In this document: positions 1-8,452 of the stretch, one piece after another
How the letters are laid out: the number at the start of each line of letters is the position of its first letter
Numbering within the stretch: position 1 is the stretch's first letter
Assembly (NCBI GenBank): GCA_023435025.1
Contig: JAEYSE010000109.1
Location: 1 to 24,799 of the forward strand
Source: Bacillota bacterium
GTDB lineage: Bacteria; Bacillota; Clostridia; Christensenellales; CAG-138
Reading direction: 5' to 3'
Length of the DNA stretch: 24,799 nt
The notes under the pieces: model-generated
Told to the model about the DNA's origin: nothing
Database searches by the model: none
What the model saw: the letters and a program-made list of their open reading frames with translations, nothing else
Program-made: the position numbers and the translations under genes

Positions 1-1142
1 GCGCCGTAGGTCACGGTGCCTGTCTTATTTTCCGTGAAATGGATCACGCCATTGTACACGTAGTTGAACGTGACCGTTCCCGGCTTGGTCTTGGGGGTGA
101 CTGTAATATTGACAGTAGCAGTTGGAGACGAATATTTGACCCGACCGGTACCGCTGCCACCATTCACGTTGCTATTGCCGCCCCAAGTGGAACTGAGAGA
201 AACCCAATTCCCTGATGAGTAGACATCAGCCGTTTTCGTCTCAGTAAACTGGGTAACCCCATTGTATATATAATTGAAGGTTACGGTCCCTGTCTTAAAA
301 TGGTAAATGTTCTCGGCGCCTGTCACTTGTGTGCTGGCGTTTTTGCCTTCTTTCTTCCCTTTGGTTGTCTTTTCATCATAATCGCTGCCATCGCCTATCC
401 GCAGTGTTGCGCCACCGTTGACATCGGCATCGGCATACCCACCATCCTTCTTGTTAGGGCCACTGCCTTTGTCATCGCCGCCTTCAGCATGGCCGCCGCC
501 ATAGACATCATCTACTTTACCGCCGGAAAGCGTAACATCTGTTCCGCCATTCACGTCCGCGGTGGCATCTCCACCACCTTTACTGATGGTAGCATTGCCG
601 CCTTCGGCATGACCGCCGCCATATACGTCACCAGTAACCGTTCCGCCGGAAATTACGACATCGGCCCCGGCGCTCACGTTTGCCTGAGCAGCAGCAGCAG
701 AAGATCCTGCCCCGTCCTGTCCTTCCGCATGGCCGCCACCGTATACGTTGCCATTTACCGTACCGCCAGACACCACAACGGTTGTACTGCCGGTAACGTT
801 TGCCGTATTACCATCGTTAGTGGTATCATGGCCGCCACCGTAGACGTTTCCCACGGTACCGCCTTCAATGGTGACGCTGGTGTTTCCTGTTAAGTCGCCG
901 TTCTTTTTACCGCCGTAGATGTCACGTCCTGCAATGTTGGTGGTATTGCCTGCCAACCCGGCCGTCTCATCATCCGAAGTAACACGTGTTTCGCCGGACG
1001 CTTCATCCTTCACAACCGTAATGGCGTGTCCATTTGCATACACGGCATCTTCTTCGATTGTCACCACGGCAAGCGCCGTGCTTGCAACCAGCAGCCACGC
1101 CATAATCGCCGCGAGTATGGTGATCGACTTTCTTCTCATCAT
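1..1142 (-). CDS. secreted repeat-rich surface protein, C terminus outside window
   Basis: The reading frame is open from an ATG at 1142 to the window edge: 380 codons, no stop. AAGGAGG lies 7 nt upstream of the first of two consecutive ATGs. Residues 1-25 form a signal peptide (MMRRKS, a hydrophobic core, then a STALA-type cleavage site). Residues 74-240 contain a VYGGGH motif at about 100, 133, 173 and 213, with a weaker DIYGG at 75. Each is preceded by a strand like VTLSGGTV, a spacing of 33-40 residues that suggests a beta-helix or stacked beta repeat. After a charged linker (about 250-275) a second module begins, GTVTFNYxYNGVxxFTExKT, at about 285 and again at 355. It resembles the small beta repeats of Gram-positive adhesins. 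The LPXTG or other anchor, if present, lies outside the window. I infer a cell-surface or adhesion role; substrate and partner are unknown. The gene is monocistronic as far as seen. Confidence 0.85.
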   Translation of the reverse strand, partial: MMRRKSITILAAIMAWLLVASTALAVVTIEEDAVYANGHAITVVKDEASGETRVTSDDETAGLAGNTTNIAGRDIYGGKKNGDLTGNTSVTIEGGTVGNVYGGGHDTTNDGNTANVTGSTTVVVSGGTVNGNVYGGGHAEGQDGAGSSAAAAQANVSAGADVVISGGTVTGDVYGGGHAEGGNATISKGGGDATADVNGGTDVTLSGGKVDDVYGGGHAEGGDDKGSGPNKKDGGYADADVNGGATLRIGDGSDYDEKTTKGKKEGKNASTQVTGAENIYHFKTGTVTFNYIYNGVTQFTETKTADVYSSGNWVSLSSTWGGNSNVNGGSGTGRVKYSSPTATVNITVTPKTKPGTVTFNYVYNGVIHFTENKTGTVTYG

Positions 1143-1435
1143 ACCTTTCCCTCCTTCTTTTCTATTCTTGTTCCAACGCTTAAGTGGTAGACACAAATCA
1201 GTCTCTTATGTGCTTATCCACCATGTTATGTCTATATTTAACCATCTCCTGGTAACAGGTTGTCCCGAAACCGGCCTTATTCGTGTCCCATTTTGGTCTC
1301 ATTTGGGTTTGATTTGAAAGGCGTATATTTCCTGTAGGATAAATGGCGACAAATTACGCGGACCGTACGCAAAATAAAAACCCCATCCTGTAAAAGATGG
1401 GGCCGGTTTAAGTCCTTTATGAGATTTTTAAGCGA
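1143..1435 (-). other. intergenic leader between purR and the surface-protein gene
   Basis: This 293-nt stretch has no credible gene. It holds the purR terminator at its right end. Reading on the minus strand, an imperfect hairpin follows near the surface-protein start (arms 1184-1195 and 1209-1221, GTGG/CCAC and CACA/TGTG), and a small CCTG/CAGG hairpin lies near 1248-1259. No convincing -35/-10 pair was found. The surface-protein promoter must lie here if the purR terminator is effective. Confidence 0.4.
1371..1402 (-). terminator. rho-independent terminator of purR
   Basis: Read on the minus strand, a 7-bp stem CCCCATC/GATGGGG with an 8-nt loop (1381-1402) is followed by TTTTTATTTT (1371-1380). 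It lies 34 nt after the purR stop codon. Confidence 0.85.
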
Positions 1436-2260
1436 TCAGCCTTTTGTAAGCCAGTCCGCGGGGCGGATATCCGCAAAGCCCGCTTCCTCGTCCACGGTGC
1501 CCAATGTCATGAGCGAGACATACTCCTGCACACGCTTGACGCGGGGCTCCTGCGTAGCCACGATAACGCCCGTACCACAGACCTGTACGTTGAATTCCTG
1601 CATCATGGCGACAAGCGCCTTGGCGGTGCCGCCGCCTTTCATGAAATCATCTATAATAAGCGCCTTCTGCCCCGCAACCAGGCTGCGGCGCGGGAGACTC
1701 ATGGTCTGCACGCGCTTAGACGAAGCGCTCATATAGTTGAGCGTAACGACCGAGCCTTCTGAAATGCGGTTATCGCGCCGCGCGGTCACAAGCGGCTTGC
1801 CAAGAGCCTTCGCCACCATCAGGGAGATGGGTACGCCCATAGATTCCACCGTCACCACCACATCCGGCTGCAGGCGGAAGAATTTCTTTGCGAATATCTC
1901 CCCCATGCGCGTCAATATGCGGGGATCCGAAAATAAGTCCACCGTATATAAGAAGCCGCCGGCCACGATGCGTTCTTTTGCGGAAAGTTCCTTGCATACG
2001 GAGAGTATGAACGCGGTATCCGCTGCGTCCTCGTTAAAGGGATAGAAGCGCACGCCGCCAGCAGCGCCATTCACGCTTTCCACCATGCCGAGGCCATACC
2101 TGCCCAACACTGTGCGGACGGTGGTGATGTCTTCGCTCAGGGTGGATTTTGCGCACCCAAACCACTCCACAAACTCCCGTAACGTAAACAGCCTGCCCGG
2201 CTCGCAGCTCAACGCCCGCGTGATTGCCGCCACACGCTCGCTCCGTTTTAACTTTTCCAT
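1436..2260 (-). CDS. purR: purine operon repressor PurR
   Basis: PurR of the Bacillus type represses purine synthesis and transport genes; PRPP relieves DNA binding. The protein has 274 residues, near the usual 280-285. Residues 1-75 form the winged-helix DNA-binding domain, with the helix-turn-helix around FVEWFGCAKSTLSED. Residues 80-274 are a phosphoribosyltransferase-like effector domain. The PRPP motif ALIIDDFMKGGGTAKA is at 200-215. I chose the ATG at 2260 because MEKLKRSERV is the conserved PurR N terminus and GGAAGGA lies upstream. An ATG 51 nt further upstream gives a non-homologous extension. The gene has its own promoter (2329-2357) with PurBox-like sequences, so autoregulation is likely, and a terminator follows. 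It is not linked to yabJ or spoVG in this window. Confidence 0.95.
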   Translation of the reverse strand: MEKLKRSERVAAITRALSCEPGRLFTLREFVEWFGCAKSTLSEDITTVRTVLGRYGLGMVESVNGAAGGVRFYPFNEDAADTAFILSVCKELSAKERIVAGGFLYTVDLFSDPRILTRMGEIFAKKFFRLQPDVVVTVESMGVPISLMVAKALGKPLVTARRDNRISEGSVVTLNYMSASSKRVQTMSLPRRSLVAGQKALIIDDFMKGGGTAKALVAMMQEFNVQVCGTGVIVATQEPRVKRVQEYVSLMTLGTVDEEAGFADIRPADWLTKG

Positions 2261-2300
2261 GTATGTCTTCCTTCCGGTATGTAAAATACAATAAGAAATT

Positions 2301-2318
2301 GTCAGCATCATTGCTGAC
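2301..2318. repeat. perfect inverted repeat in the purR leader
   Basis: GTCAGCA-TCAT-TGCTGAC is a perfect 7-bp inverted repeat. It lies a few bases downstream of the predicted purR start site, between promoter and ribosome binding site. It could be an operator for another repressor or a small leader hairpin. It does not match the PurBox. Confidence 0.6.
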
Positions 2319-2328
2319 TATGCAGTAC

Positions 2329-2357
2329 AGTATACCGAAAATTCCGCACATTGACAA
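2329..2357 (-). promoter_or_regulatory. purR promoter (sigma-A type)
   Basis: On the minus strand, TTGTCA (2352-2357), a 17-nt spacer and TATACT (2329-2334). Both hexamers are one base from consensus. The predicted start is near 2322, about 60 nt upstream of the purR ATG. Confidence 0.75.
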
Positions 2358-2371
2358 GCTTTTATTTGTAT

Positions 2372-2384
2372 AATGTTCGGCAAA
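2372..2384 (-). promoter_or_regulatory. PurBox-like PurR operator
   Basis: The minus strand reads TTTGCCGAACATT, close to the Bacillus PurBox consensus AWWWCCGAACWWT. A second, degenerate box in opposite orientation (AATTTTCGGTATA, 2331-2343) overlaps the promoter spacer and -10. The two are 28 nt apart; in B. subtilis paired PurBoxes are usually 16-17 nt apart. I infer autoregulation. Confidence 0.5.
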
Positions 2385-2467
2385 ATCAACACTACATGTG
2401 CCGTTCATTTTTCTAAGGCCTGAATGTCTTCAGCTATTTCCGCCGACACCCGCCACTGGCCTTTACA

Positions 2468-2764
2468 TTATTTGCATAGATCGATGCGCTTGTTTTCATG
2501 GCTTTGGCGGTAAAGCGTCACCTTTCTGCCTATGCACTGCACGACTTCGGCACGCAATGGCGCCTTCAGGGCTTCCGCCGCTTCGCGTGCAGTGACCGGC
2601 GCGGTTTCCAGCACTGTAATTTTGATGAGCTCCCGTGCTTCCAGCGCCAGATTAAGCTGCTCTATGATCTCCTGCCCTACTCCGCCTTTGCCGATCTGAA
2701 ATATGGGCTGCATGGTGTTCGCCATGGAGCGAAGCTGCGCCCGTTGCCTGCTGTTGAGTTCCAT
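2468..2764 (-). CDS. yhbY: YhbY-family (CRM domain) ribosome-associated RNA-binding protein
   Basis: The 98-residue protein matches the single-domain CRM/YhbY family, KH-like RNA-binding proteins that associate with pre-50S ribosomal particles. The family start MELNSRQRAQLR and the glycine-rich loop IGKGGV (about 27-32), the conserved RNA-contacting GxxG-like turn, are visible. The middle carries the typical ELIKITVLE strand, and the C-terminal part contains the CIGRKVTLYR strand. I chose the ATG at 2764, with GGGAGG just upstream; a TTG 12 nt further upstream would overlap the ribosome binding site. It starts 56 nt after the parC stop and is probably the last gene of the same transcript. No clear terminator was seen between it and the purR promoter. 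Confidence 0.9.
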   Translation of the reverse strand: MELNSRQRAQLRSMANTMQPIFQIGKGGVGQEIIEQLNLALEARELIKITVLETAPVTAREAAEALKAPLRAEVVQCIGRKVTLYRQSHENKRIDLCK

Positions 2765-2820
2765 TGTTCCTCCCAAGTCGTAAATACGTACTTATTTTAC
2801 TCTGTTGCGCGCAATTTCTG

Positions 2821-5232
2821 CTATTCGATCTTGTCCGCCGCCACCACGTCGTCGTCCAGCATGACAAGTATCAGCATGCTTCCCTTGCTGGCGCGCTGTT
2901 CAATGCGCACTTCCTCGGTGTTAACGCGCGTCACCGTGCCATGACGCTGTTTGATCGCCATATCGAACGGCTCACACACATAGAACGCCGCGGCGATACG
3001 GGTGCCGTTGCTGCCGTTCTTTTTGAAATCGAACGTCTTTAAGCCCTTGCCGTTCCTGCCCTGTATCTCGTAATCGAACAGCAGGCTGCGCTTTGCATAC
3101 CCGCGGTCGGATATGGTCAGGAGTTCCCCTTCTTCCCGTACCTGTATCGCGGCGATCACACTGTCCCCATCGTCAAGCTTGATGCACTTGACGCCCGCCG
3201 CATTGCGCCCCATTTCCGGCACAGTGTTGAGCGCAAATCGTATGCTCATGCCAAGCTTTGTTACCATGAGCAACGTTTCCTCGCGCCCGTATTCCACACA
3301 AAGCACGCTGTCCCCATCCTTTAGCGTGACGGCGGCGATGCGCTTGTTACGCGTGTTGTACTGGGCAGCGGGCGTGCACTTGACATAGCCCTGCGCGGTG
3401 ATGAAGTAGAGTAGCCCCTCGTCGTTTTCCTCAAATGCTGCTACGATCCGTTCGTTATCCTCAAATGGTAGCAATGCCGCAAGGTTGTTGGGGCGGCTGC
3501 CTGCCTTGTTTTCCGCAAGCGCCTCCACAGCAAGCAACAGGCAAGCGCCCTTGTCCGTAAACAGGCGGAGGTTTTTATCCGTCCGGGTGGGGATTGTAAA
3601 CAGCGGCGTTTCATCCCCATTACTTGCGTTGCTCTTTGCCAAATTTCTGCGGGCGCGGAGGCCATCGTATATCGTAACAACAACGTCGTCCACCACTTTA
3701 AGCGCGGCGGTGTCCACATGAATTTCCGTACTGCCCTTTACTACCTGCGTGCGGCGTGGGTCGGCGTACTTTTCCTTGACCTCGATAAGCTCCGATTTGA
3801 TGAGCGCCATCAGCTTCTTTTCAGATGCCAGTATCGCGTTAAGCCGGTCGATCAGCGCCAGGATTTCTTTGTATTCCTTTTCGATGGTTAAGAGCTCCAA
3901 ATTGGTCAAACGCTGCAGGCGCAGGTCCAATATCGCCTGAGCCTGAATTTCCGTAAGGTTAAAGCGCTGCATCAGCCCTTCCCGCGCTGCTTTGACGGTC
4001 TTGCTTGCGCGGATAAGTGCGATGACGGCGTCGAGGTTGTCTATGGCGATCATCAGGCCCGCCAATATATGCTCACGCTTTTTCGCGTTCTCAAGTTCAT
4101 ACCTGGTGCGGCGGGTGACGACTTCCTTCTGGTGCAGGATGTAATGGGTAATGATCTCCTTTAACCCCATCTGCTGTGGCTTACCGTTTGCAATCGCCAC
4201 CATGTTGACGCCGAACGTGCACTGGAGGTCGGAATATTTGAACAGATACTGGAGCGTCTGTTCCGCATCCGTATCCTTTTTGAGCTCGATTACGGCGCGC
4301 ATGCCCTCGCGGTCTGATTCATCCCGGATATCCGCCACGCCCGCAAACATGACTTTTTTCTCCTGTGTCACGGCGAGTATTTTTTCGAGCATCGCCGCCT
4401 TGTTGACCTGAAACGGAATTTCCGTGATGACGATGAGCGTCTTGCCGTTCTTTGCGGTCTCAAAGTGGGTCTTTGCGCGCATGGTCAGCTTGCCGCGGCC
4501 TGTCGCATATGCTTCGCGGATTTCATTGGATTGCAGCAGCAACCCGCCCGTGGGAAAATCCGGGTAAGGCAAGTGATTCATCAACCCATCGAGCGTAATA
4601 TCCGGGTTTTCAATCTGCGCCACCACAGCGTCGATCGCCTCCCCCAGATTGTGCGGCGGAATGTTCGTCGCCAACCCCACTGCGATACCCGAAGCGCCGT
4701 TGACCAAAAGGTTTGGGAACCTGCCCGGCAAAACCTGCGGCTCATGAAGCGTATCGTCAAAGTTCAGCGCGAACTCCACCGTGTCTTTTTCAATATCCCG
4801 CAGCAATTCCATGGCAAGCGGCGTCATCCGCGCTTCCGTGTAGCGCATGGCCGCCGCCGAGTCGCCGTCTATGGAGCCAAAGTTGCCGTGCCCATCCACG
4901 AGCTGCGCCCGCATGTTGAACGGCTGCGCCATGCGTACCATGGCGTCGTACACGGAACTATCCCCGTGCGGATGGTATTTGCCCAATGCGTCGCCCACGA
5001 TACGCGCGGACTTCCTGTGCGGCTTGTCCGGCGTGAGTGAAAGCTCCATCATGGTATATAAGATACGGCGCTGCACGGGCTTTAGCCCGTCCTCCACGCG
5101 CGGCAACGCGCGCTCCAATATGACATGCTCCGCATAGGGCAGCATGCTGTTATGCAGCACGTCGTCCATATTACGCTCAAGTATGGTTTCCCCGCGTGGG
5201 GGTAATGCGCTTTCCGGTGGCTTTCTTGCCAT
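2821..5232 (-). CDS. parC: DNA topoisomerase IV subunit A (GyrA/ParC family)
   Basis: This is the DNA-cleaving subunit of a type IIA topoisomerase, working with the ParE/GyrB-type subunit just upstream to decatenate or relax DNA. The protein has 803 residues. Residues 20-490 are the breakage-reunion core, with the catalytic tyrosine at Tyr131 in AAAMRYTEARM and the quinolone region around KYHPHGDSSVYD. Ser92 and Asp96 stand at the positions of E. coli GyrA Ser83 and Asp87, so the drug-sensitive residues are intact. Residues 500-803 form the C-terminal beta-pinwheel. No QRRGGKG GyrA-box is seen in the first blade; only a degenerate QGRNGKG occurs late (724-730). That favours topoisomerase IV over gyrase, though a second gyrase-like A subunit is possible. 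The ATG at 5232 has GAGGTGA 5 nt upstream. It follows parE by 91 nt. Confidence 0.9.
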   Translation of the reverse strand: MARKPPESALPPRGETILERNMDDVLHNSMLPYAEHVILERALPRVEDGLKPVQRRILYTMMELSLTPDKPHRKSARIVGDALGKYHPHGDSSVYDAMVRMAQPFNMRAQLVDGHGNFGSIDGDSAAAMRYTEARMTPLAMELLRDIEKDTVEFALNFDDTLHEPQVLPGRFPNLLVNGASGIAVGLATNIPPHNLGEAIDAVVAQIENPDITLDGLMNHLPYPDFPTGGLLLQSNEIREAYATGRGKLTMRAKTHFETAKNGKTLIVITEIPFQVNKAAMLEKILAVTQEKKVMFAGVADIRDESDREGMRAVIELKKDTDAEQTLQYLFKYSDLQCTFGVNMVAIANGKPQQMGLKEIITHYILHQKEVVTRRTRYELENAKKREHILAGLMIAIDNLDAVIALIRASKTVKAAREGLMQRFNLTEIQAQAILDLRLQRLTNLELLTIEKEYKEILALIDRLNAILASEKKLMALIKSELIEVKEKYADPRRTQVVKGSTEIHVDTAALKVVDDVVVTIYDGLRARRNLAKSNASNGDETPLFTIPTRTDKNLRLFTDKGACLLLAVEALAENKAGSRPNNLAALLPFEDNERIVAAFEENDEGLLYFITAQGYVKCTPAAQYNTRNKRIAAVTLKDGDSVLCVEYGREETLLMVTKLGMSIRFALNTVPEMGRNAAGVKCIKLDDGDSVIAAIQVREEGELLTISDRGYAKRSLLFDYEIQGRNGKGLKTFDFKKNGSNGTRIAAAFYVCEPFDMAIKQRHGTVTRVNTEEVRIEQRASKGSMLILVMLDDDVVAADKIE

Positions 5233-5323
5233 GGTATCACCTCGGTTGGAAAGGTACGCTTCTTTTCAAAAAGAAACATAAGAAAGCGGACTATCCAATA
5301 TAAATTTCAGTGAAATCTCTCTG

Positions 5324-7288
5324 TTATTCCTGAATAGCTACTTGCTTATCCGCGTAGCCTTTTTCCAAGAACGCGTCCTGCTTGTTGAAATTGGCGTACT
5401 CGCTGATATATTCCTTGCGGGACTGGATCTTGTCCCCCATCAGCACCGTCACCATATGTTCCACATCCGCCGCATCCTCAATGCCCACGCGTACAAGCGA
5501 GCGGTTGTCCGGGTTCATGGTGGTTTCCCACAGCTGTTCCGGGTTCATTTCTCCCAAGCCTTTGTAGCGTTGCACAAGATACCCTTTTCCAAGTTCCTTC
5601 GCGGCTTCCGCAAGCTCTTTTTCATTGTAGGCGTAAATGACTTTATCGCCCTTGTGCACCTTGTAGAGCGGCGGCATGCCGATGTACACATGCCCCTCCA
5701 TGATGAGCGGCTTCATGTAACGGTAGAAGAATGTCAGCAGTATTGCTCGGATATGCGCGCCGTCCTGGTCTGCATCCGAAAGTATGATAACCTTATCGTA
5801 TTTTCTTTGCGTAATGTCAAAGTCCTCGCCAATCCCGGTCCCGATTGCGGTGATGATGGAGCGGAATTCAACGTTTTCAAGCACCTGGTCAAGCCGCTTT
5901 TTCTCCACATTGAGAGGCTTTCCGCGAAGCGGCAGTATCGCCTGGAAGCTTCTGTCCCTCCCCTGCTTGGCGGAGCCGCCCGCACTGTCCCCCTCCACAA
6001 TGAGAAGCTCGTTCTTCTGCGGGTTGCGCCCGGTGCAGCTGGAAAGCTTCCCGACAAGCGGCGCATTCTCCAGCTTATTTTTTTCGCGCGCCATGGTCTT
6101 TGCCTTGCGGGCCGTCTCGCGCACGCGCGCGGCCTTCATGGCTTTATCCGCAATCAAAGCAGCGACCTCGGCGTTTTTTAAATCTTCCAAGTACGGGATG
6201 AGCTGTTCTGATACCACATACTCCACCGCCGGGCGGGCTTCAGTGTTGCCTAAGCGCGTCTTGGTCTGGCCTTCGAACTGTATGGTCTTCATTTTGAGAG
6301 AGAGTACGGCGGTCAATCCTTCCCGGAAGTCCTCGCCGGAAAGGGACGCGTCTTTGTCTTTCAATATACCGGACCTGCGGCAATGATCGTTCATCACCTT
6401 GGTAAGCGCCGCCTTAAAGCCGGTTTCATGCGTGCCGCCCTCGGTGGTGGGGATGTTGTTGACGTAGCTGAATATGCTTTCGGCGTAGCCGTCGTTGTGC
6501 TGCATCGCGACCTCGACGATAATGCCGTCCTTTTCGCCCTTAAAATACAGCGGCGCAGAATATATGGGGGTCTTGTCCGCGTTGAGATACTGCACAAAAT
6601 CCGAAAGACCGCCTTCGAACTTATATTCGACTTCGCGCTTTCCCTTATGCTCATCCTTTAGGCGCATGGTAATGCCGCGGTTGAGGTAGGCAAGCTCCCG
6701 CAACCTGCGGGAAATGACGTCAAAATTCATTTCCACGGTTTCAAACACACGCGCGTCCGGCATGAATGTGATGACCGAGCCCTGTTTGCGCGTCCTTCCC
6801 GTTTCCGTCAGCGGCGCCATGGGGTGACCGGAAAGTATCTTTCCGTTCTGCTGTATGGATCGAAACTCCTGCACGTAGGCACGACCCTGCGTGTACACCT
6901 CGGCACGCAGCCATTCGGAAAGCGCGTTCACCACGCTTGCGCCCACGCCGTGCAAGCCCCCGGAAAACCCGTAGGAGTCGTTTCCAAACTTGCCGCCCGC
7001 GTGCAGCTGCGTAAACACCAGCTCCACGCCGGAGACACCGTATTTTTCATGGATACCTACAGGGATACCCCGCCCGTCGTCCGCCACCGTTACGGAATTG
7101 TCCGCATGCAGGGTAACGTCCACGGTCGTGGCATAGCCGTTTGCCGCCTCGTCGATCGCGTTATCCACGATCTCCCAGAGCATGTGGTGCAGCCCCCGCG
7201 CGCCGGTGGAGCCAATGTACATGCCCGGTCGCATGCGCACGGCGTCCAACCCTTCCATAACCTGTATGCTGGATACGTTATAGTCCAT
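5324..7288 (-). CDS. parE: DNA topoisomerase IV subunit B (GyrB/ParE family)
   Basis: This is the ATPase subunit of a type IIA topoisomerase. The 654-residue protein has the GHKL ATPase domain first: EIVDNAIDEA with general base Glu39 and Mg-binding Asn43, DDGRGIP at 70-76, the GLHGVGASVVNALS lid at 111-124 and the transducer lysine in QTKTRLGN (Lys343). The TOPRIM domain follows, with EGDSAGGSAKQG (Glu432) and DADQDGAHIR (Asp505, Asp507). The C-terminal RYKGLGEMNPEQLWETTM is typical. Some motifs are GyrB-like (LRGKPLNVEK) and others ParE-like (DADQDGA). I call it ParE because it pairs with an A subunit lacking a proper GyrA-box; gyrB is the alternative. The ATG at 7288 has AGGAG 6 nt upstream. 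It begins 30 nt after the DMT transporter gene, so co-transcription is likely. Confidence 0.9.
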   Translation of the reverse strand: MDYNVSSIQVMEGLDAVRMRPGMYIGSTGARGLHHMLWEIVDNAIDEAANGYATTVDVTLHADNSVTVADDGRGIPVGIHEKYGVSGVELVFTQLHAGGKFGNDSYGFSGGLHGVGASVVNALSEWLRAEVYTQGRAYVQEFRSIQQNGKILSGHPMAPLTETGRTRKQGSVITFMPDARVFETVEMNFDVISRRLRELAYLNRGITMRLKDEHKGKREVEYKFEGGLSDFVQYLNADKTPIYSAPLYFKGEKDGIIVEVAMQHNDGYAESIFSYVNNIPTTEGGTHETGFKAALTKVMNDHCRRSGILKDKDASLSGEDFREGLTAVLSLKMKTIQFEGQTKTRLGNTEARPAVEYVVSEQLIPYLEDLKNAEVAALIADKAMKAARVRETARKAKTMAREKNKLENAPLVGKLSSCTGRNPQKNELLIVEGDSAGGSAKQGRDRSFQAILPLRGKPLNVEKKRLDQVLENVEFRSIITAIGTGIGEDFDITQRKYDKVIILSDADQDGAHIRAILLTFFYRYMKPLIMEGHVYIGMPPLYKVHKGDKVIYAYNEKELAEAAKELGKGYLVQRYKGLGEMNPEQLWETTMNPDNRSLVRVGIEDAADVEHMVTVLMGDKIQSRKEYISEYANFNKQDAFLEKGYADKQVAIQE

Positions 7289-7318
7289 AGCTACTCCTAT
7301 ACAAAGAAATCAGGCCTT

Positions 7319-8215
7319 TTAAACCTGCGAAACATTCTGCCCTGCAACGGCAGGCTCCTCCAGCGCAGCCGCCTTTTGTTTTTCTTTCGCGCTCCATACG
7401 CACCAAAGGGTGATGGTCACAAGCACGATCACGCCGCCAACAAGCGCCCAGGAACTGGGCAGCTCTCCCATCGCAAGGAATACCCAGACGGGGTTTAGCA
7501 GCGGCTCCACCACCGATATGATGGAACACATCAGCGGCGAGCAATGCTTCACCGCCTTGCTGTACAGAATATAGGGAATTCCAAGCTGGAACACGCCCAA
7601 TATCACGATGCAAACCACTGCCGTGGTCGTAATGGGTGTATCATATACAAACGCAAGCGGAATGCCCACGATTGCCGTCATGATCTGGCCCAGAAACAGG
7701 CCGCTCATGCGCGTTTCCTCCGTGACGCCGCCGCTTAAAAAGAACATGAGCCCGAAGAACACGCCGGAAACGAGCGCCAGCGAATCACCCAAAACAGAAC
7801 CCGTGCCAAGCTGATCCAGGAAAAACAGCCCTATGCCAACCATGGTAAGCATTAGTGCAACTACGTCTCCCCTCCGGACCTTCGCATGCTGAAACACCGC
7901 TGAAAATATCAGCACATAAATAGGCGCGGTATACTGGAGCACGATTGCGTTGGCCGCCGTCGTGAGCTTGTTTGCCGAAAGGAACAGCGCAACCAGCAGA
8001 AACGTGGCGATACCTATCGCAAGCGTCCTCTTGGTTACTAGGATGCGCATGTTGCTCTTGCGCATATACGCAAACATCACCACGGCCGTCAGTGCGCTTC
8101 TGACCCCGGCGATGACCAGCGCGTTCCAGGGGACAAGTTTGATTAAGATGCCGCCGAAGCTCCACAATATGCCGCACAGCAGCATCTGCAGCATGGCGCG
8201 CCGTTCCTGGCCCAT
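7319..8215 (-). CDS. EamA/DMT-family membrane transporter
   Basis: The 298-residue, strongly hydrophobic protein has about ten predicted transmembrane segments arranged as two EamA repeats, the length and architecture of drug/metabolite transporters (RhaT/YdcZ-type exporters). The N-terminal repeat begins with the typical LLCGILWSFGGILIKLVP, and later LQYTAPIYVLIFSAVF matches the family's mid-repeat signature. The second repeat contains SVVEPLLNPVWVFLAMGE, a hallmark of the C-terminal EamA repeat. Substrate cannot be predicted; family members export amino acids, nucleosides or other metabolites. I chose the ATG at 8215, with AGGAG 8 nt upstream, over an in-frame TTG at 8233 that precedes the ribosome binding site. 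It is the first gene of a likely operon with parE, parC and yhbY. Confidence 0.88.
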   Translation of the reverse strand: MGQERRAMLQMLLCGILWSFGGILIKLVPWNALVIAGVRSALTAVVMFAYMRKSNMRILVTKRTLAIGIATFLLVALFLSANKLTTAANAIVLQYTAPIYVLIFSAVFQHAKVRRGDVVALMLTMVGIGLFFLDQLGTGSVLGDSLALVSGVFFGLMFFLSGGVTEETRMSGLFLGQIMTAIVGIPLAFVYDTPITTTAVVCIVILGVFQLGIPYILYSKAVKHCSPLMCSIISVVEPLLNPVWVFLAMGELPSSWALVGGVIVLVTITLWCVWSAKEKQKAAALEEPAVAGQNVSQV

Positions 8216-8345
8216 TTCTATAGCTCCTATCAATCCACTAACTTATATCGTCACTCTTGCCATTCAGGAACAGCGTCATTGCCTGCCCAAACAAAGCCTG
8301 AGAGCCGTATTCCCTAAAAAAGTTTGCCGAAAGACGGACAAGCCT

Positions 8346-8379
8346 GAAAAAGCAGGGGGCTGACCTGATGGCAGCCCCC
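8346..8379 (-). terminator. terminator of the regulator-ygeY-ygeW unit
   Basis: On the minus strand, an 8-bp stem GGGGGCTG/CAGCCCCC with a 9-nt loop (8355-8379) is followed within two bases by CTTTTTC. It lies about 75 nt after the ygeW stop. Confidence 0.85.
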
Positions 8380-8452
8380 CGGTTCGTACTTATTCTACTG
8401 GTTTTAGGCACAAATTGCAATCGCGTCTTGCCAACGGCAACGTTAGCACAGA

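Noticed and set aside
300..893. Long plus-strand open frame opposite the surface-protein gene
   Set aside because: It is the shadow of the repeat-rich minus-strand gene, has no ribosome binding site, and the minus frame has a signal peptide and clear repeats.
1240..1320. Faint resemblance to a cyclic-di-GMP-I riboswitch (CAAACC and GGGAC on the minus strand) upstream of the surface gene
   Set aside because: The GAAA tetraloop and the ACGCAAAGCC core are not present at the right distances. A cmsearch would settle it.
2351..2374. Plus-strand TTGACA and TATAAT in the purR upstream region
   Set aside because: Only 12 nt separate them, too short for a promoter, and no plus-strand gene follows.
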